A DNA stretch of 44,829 bases from JAYPCI01 sp038124645 (GTDB lineage Bacteria > Pseudomonadota > Alphaproteobacteria > Pelagibacterales > Pelagibacteraceae), in NCBI GenBank assembly GCA_038124645.1, contig JAYPCI010000009.1, forward strand, positions 1 through 44,829. Reading direction: 5' to 3'. Positions 24,699-33,020 of the stretch are shown one piece after another. The notes below the pieces were generated by a model, which searched no databases, was not told the DNA's origin, and was given only the letters and a program-made list of their open reading frames with translations. The position numbers and the translations under genes were made by a program. Position 1 is the first letter of the stretch; each line of letters begins with the position of its first letter.

Positions 24699-25422
24699 AT
24701 TTTTTACCAACCATTATCCAATTATTAATCTTTATAAAAAAAAATCTGCTAAATCAGAAGTGGTGACGCAGATGATTTTTGGAGAAAGTTTTAAGGTATT
24801 AGACAAAACTAATAAATGGTTAAAAATTAAAATCAAAGAAGATAATTACAAAGGCTTTATTAAGCTAACAAAGTTTGAAAAATTTATTAAAGCGACTCAC
24901 AAAATTGATAAACTAAAAGCACCTTTTTTATTAAAAAATAAAAAAAAAGGTTATCTTACTTTTGGATCAAAAATTAAAGCAGATAAAAAGGTTGGCAATT
25001 ACTTTAATTTTGGAAAATACAAAATAAAAGCAAGTTATCTAAAGCCTATTAAATTTAAACAAAAAGACTATTTTTCTAAAATTAAGATTTTTAGAGGTGT
25101 TAAATATAAATGGGGTGGAAAGTCATTCAAGGGCATTGATTGCTCAGCATTAATTCAAGTTTGTATGAATTTCAACAATATGTATTGTCCAAGAGATGCC
25201 AAAGACCAAGTAAAATATTTTAAAAAAAATATAAAATTAAAAAATATCAAAAAAAATAATGTTATCTATTGGAAGGGGCATGTTGCAGTTGCACTTTCAA
25301 AAAATAAATTGATTCATGCCTATGGACCAATGAAAAAAACTGTCGTGATGAATACAAACCAAACGATAAAGCGAATTTACAAAACTGCTAACTTAAAAGT
25401 CATTGGAATAAAACAAATATAA
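24691..25422 (+). CDS. NlpC/P60-family cysteine peptidase with N-terminal SH3-like region
   Basis: 243 aa. The N-terminal half (about 10-120) looks like one or two bacterial SH3-type domains (VVTQMIFGESFKVLDK...WLKIKI...GFIK). The C-terminal half is the papain-like NlpC/P60 domain: catalytic C151 in GIDCSALIQV, H197 in KGHVAVAL, and H209 in LIHAYG as third polar residue. FRGVKYKWGGKS is the typical strand before the Cys. There is no signal peptide (start MSKFFTNHYP), so the enzyme should be cytosolic. Members cleave gamma-D-Glu-diaminopimelate bonds of cell-wall peptides. The overlap with the AmpG-type permease suggests muropeptide recycling. It is very lysine-rich. Confidence 0.87.
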   Translation: MSKFFTNHYPIINLYKKKSAKSEVVTQMIFGESFKVLDKTNKWLKIKIKEDNYKGFIKLTKFEKFIKATHKIDKLKAPFLLKNKKKGYLTFGSKIKADKKVGNYFNFGKYKIKASYLKPIKFKQKDYFSKIKIFRGVKYKWGGKSFKGIDCSALIQVCMNFNNMYCPRDAKDQVKYFKKNIKLKNIKKNNVIYWKGHVAVALSKNKLIHAYGPMKKTVVMNTNQTIKRIYKTANLKVIGIKQI

Positions 25423-25426
25423 CTTA

Positions 25427-25516
25427 TGGCGGAGAGAGTGGGATTCGAACCCACGATAGAGTTGCCCCTATACACGCTCTCCAAGCGTGCGCCTTAAACC
25501 ACTCGGCCATCTCTCC
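25427..25516 (-). tRNA. tRNA-Ser (anticodon GGA)
   Basis: A full cloverleaf of the long-variable-arm class. The acceptor arm GGAGAGA pairs perfectly with TCTCTCC, followed by discriminator G and an encoded CCA (25427-25429). The D-arm is GCCGAGTGGTTTAAGGC. The anticodon stem is CACGC/GCGTG with loop TTGGAGA giving GGA, which reads UCU/UCC. The variable arm is TATAGGGGCAACTCTA, and the T-arm is GTGGGTTCGAATCCCAC. The 5' base is directly adjacent to the stop codon of the glycosyltransferase gene (25517-25519), so the tRNA is probably cut from the end of that long transcript. Confidence 0.97.
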
Positions 25517-26536
25517 TTAATTTTCATTTAATATTTTAGCAAAATTATCTATGAATTGTTTTCTTGATACCAAAGTTTGGTTCTCGATTTCAGATTGAAT
25601 AGTTTGATAATTGTCTAAAATATAACTTATCGTTTGCTTTAAAGAGACTAAATCTCGCTCAGAAACAAAAACCCCTTTTTTATCTTCAACGATATGAGCT
25701 ATTTGTTTAAAAACTATTGTTGGTCTTAATCTCGCTAAAGCTTCGAGCACAACCATAGGATAACCTTCAGTAAAAGATGGGAGTATAAAGATGTTATGAT
25801 TATCATAGAACTGGATTAACTTTTGTTCATCAAGCTCAATTTTTGATACCTCAATATTTGATTGACTAATTCGAGATTTGGACTCGTCATTGCCCACAAT
25901 TTGTAATTTGAGATCGAGGTCTTTGCTGATTATTTTAGCTAAACTAAAAATTCCTTTTTCTTTTCTGATGCGACCTACATAGAGCAACTTAGGTTTGCTA
26001 GGTTTGATTTTTTTCCTATTCACCAGCCAGGTTTGGGTAAGTTGTGATGGTTGAATAATTTTACCTAATTTACCTCTCAAAATTCTTTTTGAAACAGCAA
26101 TCAAATTAGTATTAAAAATACTCAAGTAAAATATAACTCCATAAATTGCTGGTCCTACAAATCCTAGTATGGCTTTATATTCCTCAAAACCATTACTTCT
26201 TAAATACAAATATTTACTTTTGCCAAAAAAGAGTAACAGAATTGACGCTAAAAAAGTGTAAGGACTTAAAGATATAATTAAATACTTATTATTTTTTTCA
26301 GCAAAAGTATGTTTTATTGCTGATAAAAAATTCAAAATATTAGAAAAAATTTTAATTTCTAAAAGTTCATTATTCAATTTAAAAAATTGAGAATAACCTG
26401 ATTGTCTGGCAATCAATTTAACTTTAAAAAATTTAGAAAGACCTTCAGGTAGAGTTTTTAGATCTTTATTGTTGCAAAAATAATTATTATCAGTTTGGCT
26501 AAACTTTTCATTTGAAATAATTATTAAGTTTTGCAT
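25517..26536 (-). CDS. Glycosyltransferase, GT4-like
   Basis: 339 aa. The C-terminal half carries the GT-B fold signatures of GT4 enzymes: KLLYVGRIRKEKGIFSLA and FILPSFTEGYPMVVLEALA, with the E-x7-E-type nucleotide-sugar motif, then RPTIVF. The N-terminal acceptor domain is divergent and includes a hydrophobic stretch (about 90-110), perhaps a membrane contact. Donor and acceptor are unknown; a role in surface polysaccharide or glycolipid assembly is likely from family. The gene starts on the last base of the lepA stop codon and ends directly against tRNA-Ser. Confidence 0.82.
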   Translation of the reverse strand: MQNLIIISNEKFSQTDNNYFCNNKDLKTLPEGLSKFFKVKLIARQSGYSQFFKLNNELLEIKIFSNILNFLSAIKHTFAEKNNKYLIISLSPYTFLASILLLFFGKSKYLYLRSNGFEEYKAILGFVGPAIYGVIFYLSIFNTNLIAVSKRILRGKLGKIIQPSQLTQTWLVNRKKIKPSKPKLLYVGRIRKEKGIFSLAKIISKDLDLKLQIVGNDESKSRISQSNIEVSKIELDEQKLIQFYDNHNIFILPSFTEGYPMVVLEALARLRPTIVFKQIAHIVEDKKGVFVSERDLVSLKQTISYILDNYQTIQSEIENQTLVSRKQFIDNFAKILNEN

Positions 26537-28347
26537 TATGTTTCTTTATTAATTTTGAGTACACCTATGAAAGCTTCTTGGGGTATTTCAACCCTGCCAA
26601 ATTGCTTAGCTCTTGCTTTACCTTTTTTTTGTTTTTCTAATAATTTTCTTTTCCGGTCTAAAGCGCCTCCCCCGTGGATTTTAGTTAAAACATCCTTTCG
26701 GTAACCTTTAATACTTTCACGGGCAATAATTTTACCACCAATCGCAGCTTGTACTGGGATCATAAAATTATGCCTTGGAATTAAGTCTTTAAGTTTTTCA
26801 CAAACTAGTCTTCCTTGTTTTTGGGCAAATTCTTTATGAATGATCATTGATAATGCATCAACAGGTTCTGCATTAACAAGTATCGATAATTTCACTAAAT
26901 CAGATTCTTTGTAACCGATAATTTCATAATCAAAACTTGCATAACCACTGGTGAGAGATTTAAGTCTGTCATAAAAATCAAATACGACTTCATTTAATGG
27001 CAATTCATAAACAACCACTGCTCTTTGACCTGAATAACTTAAATTTACTTGCACTCCTCTTTTATCTTGGCAAAGTTTTATTATGGAACCTAAATACTCA
27101 TCAGGTGTTATAATTGTCGCCTTGATCCACGGTTCCTCAATTTTGTTAATTTGACTGGGATCAGGCATATTGCTTGGATTTTGTAAATCAATAACTTCAT
27201 CCTCATGATTTTTATAAACTTTATAAACAACGCCAGGTGTGGTCGTGATTAAACTAACATCAAATTCCCTTTCTAATCGTTCAGTAATAATTTCTAAATG
27301 TAATAAACCTAAAAAACCACATCGAAACCCTAAACCTAATGCACTAGAGGACTCGGGCTCATAAGAGAAACTTGAGTCGTTGAGTTGCAACTTAGCTAAA
27401 CCATCTTTTAATTTTTCATACTCAGAACTATCAACGGGAAAGAGTCCACAAAATACTACGGGCTTACTTGGTTTAAATCCTGGTAAAGGTTGGGTTAACG
27501 GTTTAGCCGCATCACAAATTGTATCCCCTACTTTAGTTTCTGATAAAGATTTAATTCCTGTAATTATGAATCCTATTTCACCGGGATTTAACTGCTCAGA
27601 ATCTTTAGGTTTAGGAGTAAAAACACCTGCTTTTTCAATAACATATTCTTGATTATTAGACATAAACTTTATTTTCATTTTTGATTTTAATACTCCATCA
27701 ATGACACGAACAAGGATTACTACTCCGAGATAACTGTCATACCAACTATCAACCAATAATGCTTTGAGAACCTCATTAGATGAGGATTTGGGTGGTGGTA
27801 AAATTTTTATAATTTTTTCTAAAATATCATCTATGCCTTCGCCCGTTTTTCCTGAACAATTGACAGCTTCGCTCGTATCAATACCTATGACATCTTCAAT
27901 TTCTTTTTTTGTTTTTTCGATATTGGAAGCAGGGAGATCTATTTTATTTAAAATTGGAATTATCTCATGATTAATATCAAGCGCCTGGTAAACATTAGCA
28001 AGAGTTTGCGCCTCTACACCTTGAGTGCTATCAACAATCAACAAAGATCCTTCACAAGCATACAGTGATCGACTGACCTCATAACTAAAGTCAACATGTC
28101 CAGGAGTATCTATGATATTTAAAATATAATCTTCTCCATTTTTTGCTTTATAGTTTAATTTAACGGTTTGAGCTTTAATGGTTATCCCTCTCTCTCTTTC
28201 TATATCCATAGAGTCTAAAACTTGACTCTTCATTTCTCTTTCAGTTAAACCACCGCATCGTTGAATGATTCTGTCAGCAATTGTTGATTTACCATGATCA
28301 ATATGAGCTATAATTGCAAAATTTCGAATTTTATCTATTTTTGACAT
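26536..28347 (-). CDS. lepA: Elongation factor 4 (LepA)
   Basis: 603 aa, normal length. It is a ribosome-associated GTPase related to EF-G that back-translocates or remodels ribosomes under stress. G1 is AHIDHGKST (residues 14-22), then GITIKAQTVKLNY (G2), IIDTPGHVDF (G3) and NKIDLP (G4). The C-terminal CTD characteristic of LepA is present (CEKLKDLIPRHNFMIPVQAAIGGKIIARE, in outline, and GKARAKQFGRVEIPQEAF). It follows pheT after 1 nt and overlaps the glycosyltransferase gene by one base, so it lies inside the translation superoperon. Confidence 0.97.
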   Translation of the reverse strand: MSKIDKIRNFAIIAHIDHGKSTIADRIIQRCGGLTEREMKSQVLDSMDIERERGITIKAQTVKLNYKAKNGEDYILNIIDTPGHVDFSYEVSRSLYACEGSLLIVDSTQGVEAQTLANVYQALDINHEIIPILNKIDLPASNIEKTKKEIEDVIGIDTSEAVNCSGKTGEGIDDILEKIIKILPPPKSSSNEVLKALLVDSWYDSYLGVVILVRVIDGVLKSKMKIKFMSNNQEYVIEKAGVFTPKPKDSEQLNPGEIGFIITGIKSLSETKVGDTICDAAKPLTQPLPGFKPSKPVVFCGLFPVDSSEYEKLKDGLAKLQLNDSSFSYEPESSSALGLGFRCGFLGLLHLEIITERLEREFDVSLITTTPGVVYKVYKNHEDEVIDLQNPSNMPDPSQINKIEEPWIKATIITPDEYLGSIIKLCQDKRGVQVNLSYSGQRAVVVYELPLNEVVFDFYDRLKSLTSGYASFDYEIIGYKESDLVKLSILVNAEPVDALSMIIHKEFAQKQGRLVCEKLKDLIPRHNFMIPVQAAIGGKIIARESIKGYRKDVLTKIHGGGALDRKRKLLEKQKKGKARAKQFGRVEIPQEAFIGVLKINKET

Positions 28348-28348
28348 T

Positions 28349-30751
28349 TTACGATCTAATCGTAGCGCCAGTTTTTTGTTGGACGGTTTGAATAATTTTT
28401 TTGCTTAAACTATCTAAATCTTTTTCAGTCAATGTTCGGTTAAAAGATTGAATGACAACACTTAGAGCTAAAGATTTTTTATTCTCACCTAAGTTGCTTC
28501 CTTCAAATAAATCAAATGCGGTCACTTTACGTATTAAATCTTTATCTACCATATAAATAATCTTTTCTAAATCAGCGGCACTAAATTGTTTATCAATAAC
28601 AAAAGCAAAATCTCGTTCAGACTTTTGATATTCAGACACTGAATAATTTGATTTAGATAAATAATCTTTTTGTTTTGGTTGTTTTATATTTTTTAAAAAT
28701 ATTTCAAAACCACTAATAGACTTTTCCTTAAAATCTAATCTTGAAATGATCGATGGGTGCAATTCGCCAAAATAAGCTAGGAAGGGACCTTCTTTTGAAT
28801 GTAGTTGAATAGCTCCTGATCTGCCTGGATGATAACATGCTTTTGATTGAGAGCTAATATGTAAATCTTGCTCTCGAACTCCGAGACTTTGCAATAAAAA
28901 TAAAACATCTGCTTTCACATCAAATGCATCTACTTTTCTGCTTTTGACTAACCAATTTTTCTTACCTACATCTCCAGACCTTAAACCGCCAACGACCGTG
29001 AGTTGTTCTCCAGGATTTTTACCGAAAAAAACAGGTCCAACTTCAAATAATGCAATGTCTGAAAATCCTCGGTCTTGGTTTTTTTTTAAATAAATCGCAA
29101 GATTGGAAAAAATAGATCGTCTAACAACGTCCAAATCAGTTGAGATTGGATTGGTAATTTTAATTTCTTTTTCACCCGCAGAAAACAATTTATCCACTTT
29201 AGAGTCTGTAAAGGACCAGGTTACTGTTTCGAGGTAGCCTCTGTTAGCAGCAGCTCGTTGACTAAAATGAAATAATTTCTGACTAAAATTAAGTGTGTCT
29301 TGTAGTCTTGTTTTTTCAGGATAAATAAGAGGAATTTGATCATAACCTTTAATCCTAATTAACTCTTCAATAATATCTATATCCTTTTCAATATCTGGTC
29401 TCCAAGTTGGAACTGTAACTAAAAAGCTGTCTTTTTTAAATTTAGTTTCGAAGCCAAGTGAATTTAAGATTTTTGTTATTTCAGAGTTACTTAGATTGAA
29501 TCCAATGGTATCTTTAAATTTATCTTTTGAAACTTTGATTGAATGTTTGGCAAATGCATTTTTTCCAATTGTTGAAAATTTGCTTATTTCTCCTCCACAT
29601 ATTTGTTTAATTAAATAAGCACCTAGTTCTAAGCCGTCAACAATAGAGTTGGGATCAATACCTCTTTCAAATCTATATTTAGCATCTGTATCAATTTTAA
29701 GTTTAGTTGCTGTTTTTCTAATCGAAGATGGATAGAAATAGGCTGACTCTAATAATACATTTTTGGTTTCAAGTTCAGTGCCTGATCTAGTGCCGCCAAT
29801 GATACCACCTAAACCTAATGGACCGCTTCGGTCAGCAATAACACACATCTCGCTATCTAAGCTATATTTCTTATTATCAAGTGCCGACAAGCTTTCACCT
29901 TTCTTAGAATTTCTGACAATAATTTCTTGGTCAATTTTATCAGCATCATAAGCGTGCAAAGGTCGATTTAAATCATACATGACATAATTTGTAATATCGA
30001 CGACAGCTGAAATAGGTCTTAAACCTAATGAGATGACTCTATCCTTAAGCCACTGCGGACTTTCAGTATTTTTTATATTCTTAATATAGCATGCACCAAA
30101 AGTTGCGCATCCCTGGTTCTTTTCTTTTAAAATAGATATCTTAATCGGCTGTTTAAACTTATTATTTAATTTGAATTTTTTACTAACTTTTAATCTACCA
30201 ATTTTTGTTGCTGCTAAATCTCTAGCTATTCCTCTGACACCTAAACAATCAGGACGATTAGGAGTAATAGAAATATCAATTACTTCTTCCGTCTTTTTAT
30301 TAAAATAATCTTTACCAATTTGAGCATCATTTGCTTTTAATTCAATGATTCCAGCGCTCTCTTCTGATAAATTTAATTCACTTTCAGAGCACAGCATCCC
30401 AAAAGACTCTACACCTCTTATCTTTGCTACTTTTAATTCAAAATTTGTTTTGGGTATGACTGCTCCTGGTCCTGCATAGACTGTGAACAAACCTTCACGA
30501 GCATTGTTAGCTCCACAAACTACTTTGACAATTTTATTATTAGTGATTTTAACATCACATAATTTTAATTTATCTGCATTAGGATGTTTGATTGCTTTAA
30601 TAATTTTAGCAATTTTAAAATTATTCTTTTCGCCACCAGCCTTTTGAACAGATTCAACTTCTAGACCTATATCAGTTAAAGTGCCGGTTAATTTATTTAT
30701 ACCAGCCTTAAAATTGAGATGTTCTTTTAACCATGAAAGAGTAATTTTCAT
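28349..30751 (-). CDS. pheT: Phenylalanine--tRNA ligase, beta subunit
   Basis: 800 aa, full length. The N-terminal tRNA-binding OB domain is at about 40-150 (HPNADKLKLCDV, VVCGANNAREG), followed by the B3/B4 editing domain, B5 (DITNYVMYDLNRPLHAYDADK), the catalytic-like core and a C-terminal FDX-ACB domain (from about 705, YQKSERDFAFVID). With PheS it forms the alpha2beta2 synthetase. The start overlaps the pheS stop by ATGA (30748-30751). Confidence 0.97.
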   Translation of the reverse strand: MKITLSWLKEHLNFKAGINKLTGTLTDIGLEVESVQKAGGEKNNFKIAKIIKAIKHPNADKLKLCDVKITNNKIVKVVCGANNAREGLFTVYAGPGAVIPKTNFELKVAKIRGVESFGMLCSESELNLSEESAGIIELKANDAQIGKDYFNKKTEEVIDISITPNRPDCLGVRGIARDLAATKIGRLKVSKKFKLNNKFKQPIKISILKEKNQGCATFGACYIKNIKNTESPQWLKDRVISLGLRPISAVVDITNYVMYDLNRPLHAYDADKIDQEIIVRNSKKGESLSALDNKKYSLDSEMCVIADRSGPLGLGGIIGGTRSGTELETKNVLLESAYFYPSSIRKTATKLKIDTDAKYRFERGIDPNSIVDGLELGAYLIKQICGGEISKFSTIGKNAFAKHSIKVSKDKFKDTIGFNLSNSEITKILNSLGFETKFKKDSFLVTVPTWRPDIEKDIDIIEELIRIKGYDQIPLIYPEKTRLQDTLNFSQKLFHFSQRAAANRGYLETVTWSFTDSKVDKLFSAGEKEIKITNPISTDLDVVRRSIFSNLAIYLKKNQDRGFSDIALFEVGPVFFGKNPGEQLTVVGGLRSGDVGKKNWLVKSRKVDAFDVKADVLFLLQSLGVREQDLHISSQSKACYHPGRSGAIQLHSKEGPFLAYFGELHPSIISRLDFKEKSISGFEIFLKNIKQPKQKDYLSKSNYSVSEYQKSERDFAFVIDKQFSAADLEKIIYMVDKDLIRKVTAFDLFEGSNLGENKKSLALSVVIQSFNRTLTEKDLDSLSKKIIQTVQQKTGATIRS

Positions 30752-31803
30752 TTACTTAAGCCTCTATAATTTGCAGGCACGTTTAAAGGATCAAAACCAA
30801 AATGATTGAGCCAACGATAATCGGTTTCAAAAAAAGATCTTAAATCATTGATACCGTATTTCAACATCGCTAAACGATCGATACCCATTCCAAATGCATA
30901 ACCTTGATATTTGCTAGGATCTACTTTTGAATTTTTTAAAACATTAGGATGTACCATTCCACATCCAAGAATTTCTAACCATTGATCTCCTTCACCGATA
31001 ACAATTTTCCCTTTTTCTAATCGATAGCCAATATCAACTTCAGCTGAAGGTTCAGTAAAAGGAAAATGGCTAGGTCTAAATCGCATTTTAATTTGCTTCA
31101 CTTCAAAAAATTCTTTGATGAAATAATTAAGACATCCTTTTAAGTGTCCCATGGATATATTTTTATCTATATGTAATCCTTCTAATTGATGAAACATCGG
31201 TGCATGAGTTTGATCGCTATCACAACGATAGGTTCGACCAGGCACTATGATCTTAAATGGTGGTTTTCCAGCTAACATGGTTCTGATCTGTACTGGCGAG
31301 GTATGGGTTCTTAAAAGAATTTTTTTATTTTCTTCTAAATAAAACGTATCATGCATATCTCTGGCTGGATGATCCTCTGGGGTATTGAGCGCGGTAAAAT
31401 TATTAAACTCAGTTTCAATATCCGGACCTTCAGCTACGGCAAAACCAATCTCTGAAAAAATTGAACAAATTTCATCAATCACTTGTGATACAGGATGAAT
31501 TTTTCCTTTTAGCTCAGGTCTAACTGGTAGTGTGATGTCAATTTTTTCGTGATTTAACTTTGCGTCAATCTCGCTTTTATCAAGCTCTCTTAATTTAGAC
31601 TCAATAGCATTCGTTAGAGCTTCTTTTTTTTTATTTAGATCATTAGCTTTTATTTTTCTCTCTTCTGGACTTAAACTGCCTAAATTTTTAAATTCATTAT
31701 TAATAGAACTATTTTTTCCAAAGATTTCAGATTTTATAACTTGTAGGTCTTGTTTAGTTTTTGCTTCAGTTATTTTATGTAATAACGTATTTAAGTCTGA
31801 CAT
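30748..31803 (-). CDS. pheS: Phenylalanine--tRNA ligase, alpha subunit
   Basis: 351 aa. The N-terminal coiled-coil (about 1-85) binds tRNA-Phe. The catalytic domain has LRTHTSPVQIRTM, GRTYRCDSDQTHAPMFHQLEG (motif 2 region, in outline) and motif 3 GFGMGIDRLAML. It follows rplT after 39 nt, the largest gap within this superoperon. The gap and the end of rplT contain a 7-bp inverted repeat (31816-31822 with 31847-31853) but no U-run, so no attenuator can be called. Confidence 0.97.
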   Translation of the reverse strand: MSDLNTLLHKITEAKTKQDLQVIKSEIFGKNSSINNEFKNLGSLSPEERKIKANDLNKKKEALTNAIESKLRELDKSEIDAKLNHEKIDITLPVRPELKGKIHPVSQVIDEICSIFSEIGFAVAEGPDIETEFNNFTALNTPEDHPARDMHDTFYLEENKKILLRTHTSPVQIRTMLAGKPPFKIIVPGRTYRCDSDQTHAPMFHQLEGLHIDKNISMGHLKGCLNYFIKEFFEVKQIKMRFRPSHFPFTEPSAEVDIGYRLEKGKIVIGEGDQWLEILGCGMVHPNVLKNSKVDPSKYQGYAFGMGIDRLAMLKYGINDLRSFFETDYRWLNHFGFDPLNVPANYRGLSK

Positions 31804-31842
31804 TACTAGTTTTTACTCTAAAGTTATTAAAGAAAAAACCAA

Positions 31843-32199
31843 TTATTTTAGAGATAATTGAACTTTTTTTACTATAGATTTAAAAGTTTCTGGACTGTTA
31901 TAAGCAATTTCAGCTAATGCTTTTCTATCTAATTTAATTTTAGATTTATTTAATCCATTGATAAATTTTGAATAAGTTAAACCTTCTTCTCGCACACCCG
32001 CGTTGATTCTTTGAATCCATAGAGATCTAAAGTCTCGCTTCTTATTTTTTCTGCCAACATAAGCGTACTGCATTGCTTTCTCCATAGCTTGTCTTGCAAT
32101 ACGAATAGTATTTTTTCTTCTGCCATATTGGCCTTTAACAGCTTTAAAAACTTTTTTATGTTTTGCTTTGCTTATAACGCCTCTTTTAGTTCTTGACAT
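31843..32199 (-). CDS. rplT: 50S ribosomal protein L20
   Basis: 118 aa, normal length. Signatures are MSRTKRGVISKAKHKKVFK, GRRKNTIRIARQAMEKAMQYAY (in outline), RDFRSLWIQRINAGVRE and the C-terminal SKFINGLNKSKIKLDRK..LAEIA. L20 is an early large-subunit assembly protein and in other bacteria a translational repressor of the infC-rpmI-rplT operon. It lies 3 nt after rpmI. Confidence 0.98.
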   Translation of the reverse strand: MSRTKRGVISKAKHKKVFKAVKGQYGRRKNTIRIARQAMEKAMQYAYVGRKNKKRDFRSLWIQRINAGVREEGLTYSKFINGLNKSKIKLDRKALAEIAYNSPETFKSIVKKVQLSLK

Positions 32200-32202
32200 T
32201 TT

Positions 32203-32409
32203 TTATCCTCTTAAGTTGTAAGGCATATAAGATTTAACAATACGAGTATCTTGTTTTGACATTATCGTTGTGCCTCTTTGTTTTCTAATTTGAGAATTAG
32301 TTCGTTTAATCATACCATGACGTTTACCAGCTTGGGGCATTTTAATCTTACCCTTAGCTGTAAATCTAAATCTTTTTTTTGCTGAACTTTTAGTTTTTAA
32401 TTTAGGCAT
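32203..32409 (-). CDS. rpmI: 50S ribosomal protein L35
   Basis: 68 aa. MPKLKTKSSAKKRFRFTAKGKIK, in outline, with the later AGKRHGMIKRTNSQIRKQRGT and the C-terminal VKSYMPYNLRG, matches L35 end to end. It sits between infC (62 nt upstream) and rplT (3 nt downstream), the conserved order. Confidence 0.98.
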   Translation of the reverse strand: MPKLKTKSSAKKRFRFTAKGKIKMPQAGKRHGMIKRTNSQIRKQRGTTIMSKQDTRIVKSYMPYNLRG

Positions 32410-32471
32410 AATTGAACGCGTTATATAAAAATTGAAATGACTTTACAAGGTTATTTTAGCAAATTTTGCGG

Positions 32472-33014
32472 TTAAAGTGGTTGAACCACCATTACCATTT
32501 GTCTGCCTTCAAATTTTGGCGGGCTTTCTATTTTTCCAACATCTTTGGTATCTTCAATGATCCTTTTCATCAAATCTTGACCCAGTTGCACGTGTTGCAT
32601 TTCTCTCCCTTTAAATTTTACAGTAAATTTAACTTTATCTCCTTTAGTTAAAAATTTTTTGGCATTTTTTAATTTAAAATTATAGTCATGAATTTCTGTA
32701 CCGGGTCTTAAATTTAATTCTTTTAATGACATAATCTTCTGATTTTTTTTAGCTTGGTTAGCTTTCTTTTTTTGATCATACTTATACTTGCCAATATCCA
32801 TAATTTTACAAACTGGTGGTTTGGCATTTGCAGAAATTTCAATCAAATCAAGTTCGGCTTTTTTAGCTAATTGCACTGCTTGTGCTGTTGGCATTACACC
32901 CAAATTTTTTCCTTCACTATCGATCACTTGGACTTCGGGTGACCTGATATAATTATTGGTTCTGGGACCAGAAAATTTTCTTTTCTTAAAATAATTGTTT
33001 CTAAAATCTTGCAC
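32472..33014 (-). CDS. infC: Translation initiation factor IF-3
   Basis: 180 aa. IF-3 prevents premature subunit joining and checks the start codon. The N-domain has YIRSPEVQVIDSEGKNLGVM and ELDLIEISANAKPPVCKIMDIGKYKY (in outline); the C-domain has LKELNLRPGTEIHDY, KFTVKFKGREMQH and QMVMVVQPL. The start used is GTG at 33012-33014; the next in-frame codons upstream are AAT-CAA after a TAA, so no AUU/AUA start exists here as in Escherichia coli. It starts 6 nt after thrS. Confidence 0.96.
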   Translation of the reverse strand: MQDFRNNYFKKRKFSGPRTNNYIRSPEVQVIDSEGKNLGVMPTAQAVQLAKKAELDLIEISANAKPPVCKIMDIGKYKYDQKKKANQAKKNQKIMSLKELNLRPGTEIHDYNFKLKNAKKFLTKGDKVKFTVKFKGREMQHVQLGQDLMKRIIEDTKDVGKIESPPKFEGRQMVMVVQPL

Positions 33015-33020
33015 TTGATT

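Noticed and set aside
31816..31853. Inverted repeat CTCTAAA/TTTAGAG between rplT and pheS
   Set aside because: The loop is 24 nt, the stem AT-rich and no U-run follows, so it is neither a convincing terminator nor a pheS attenuator.
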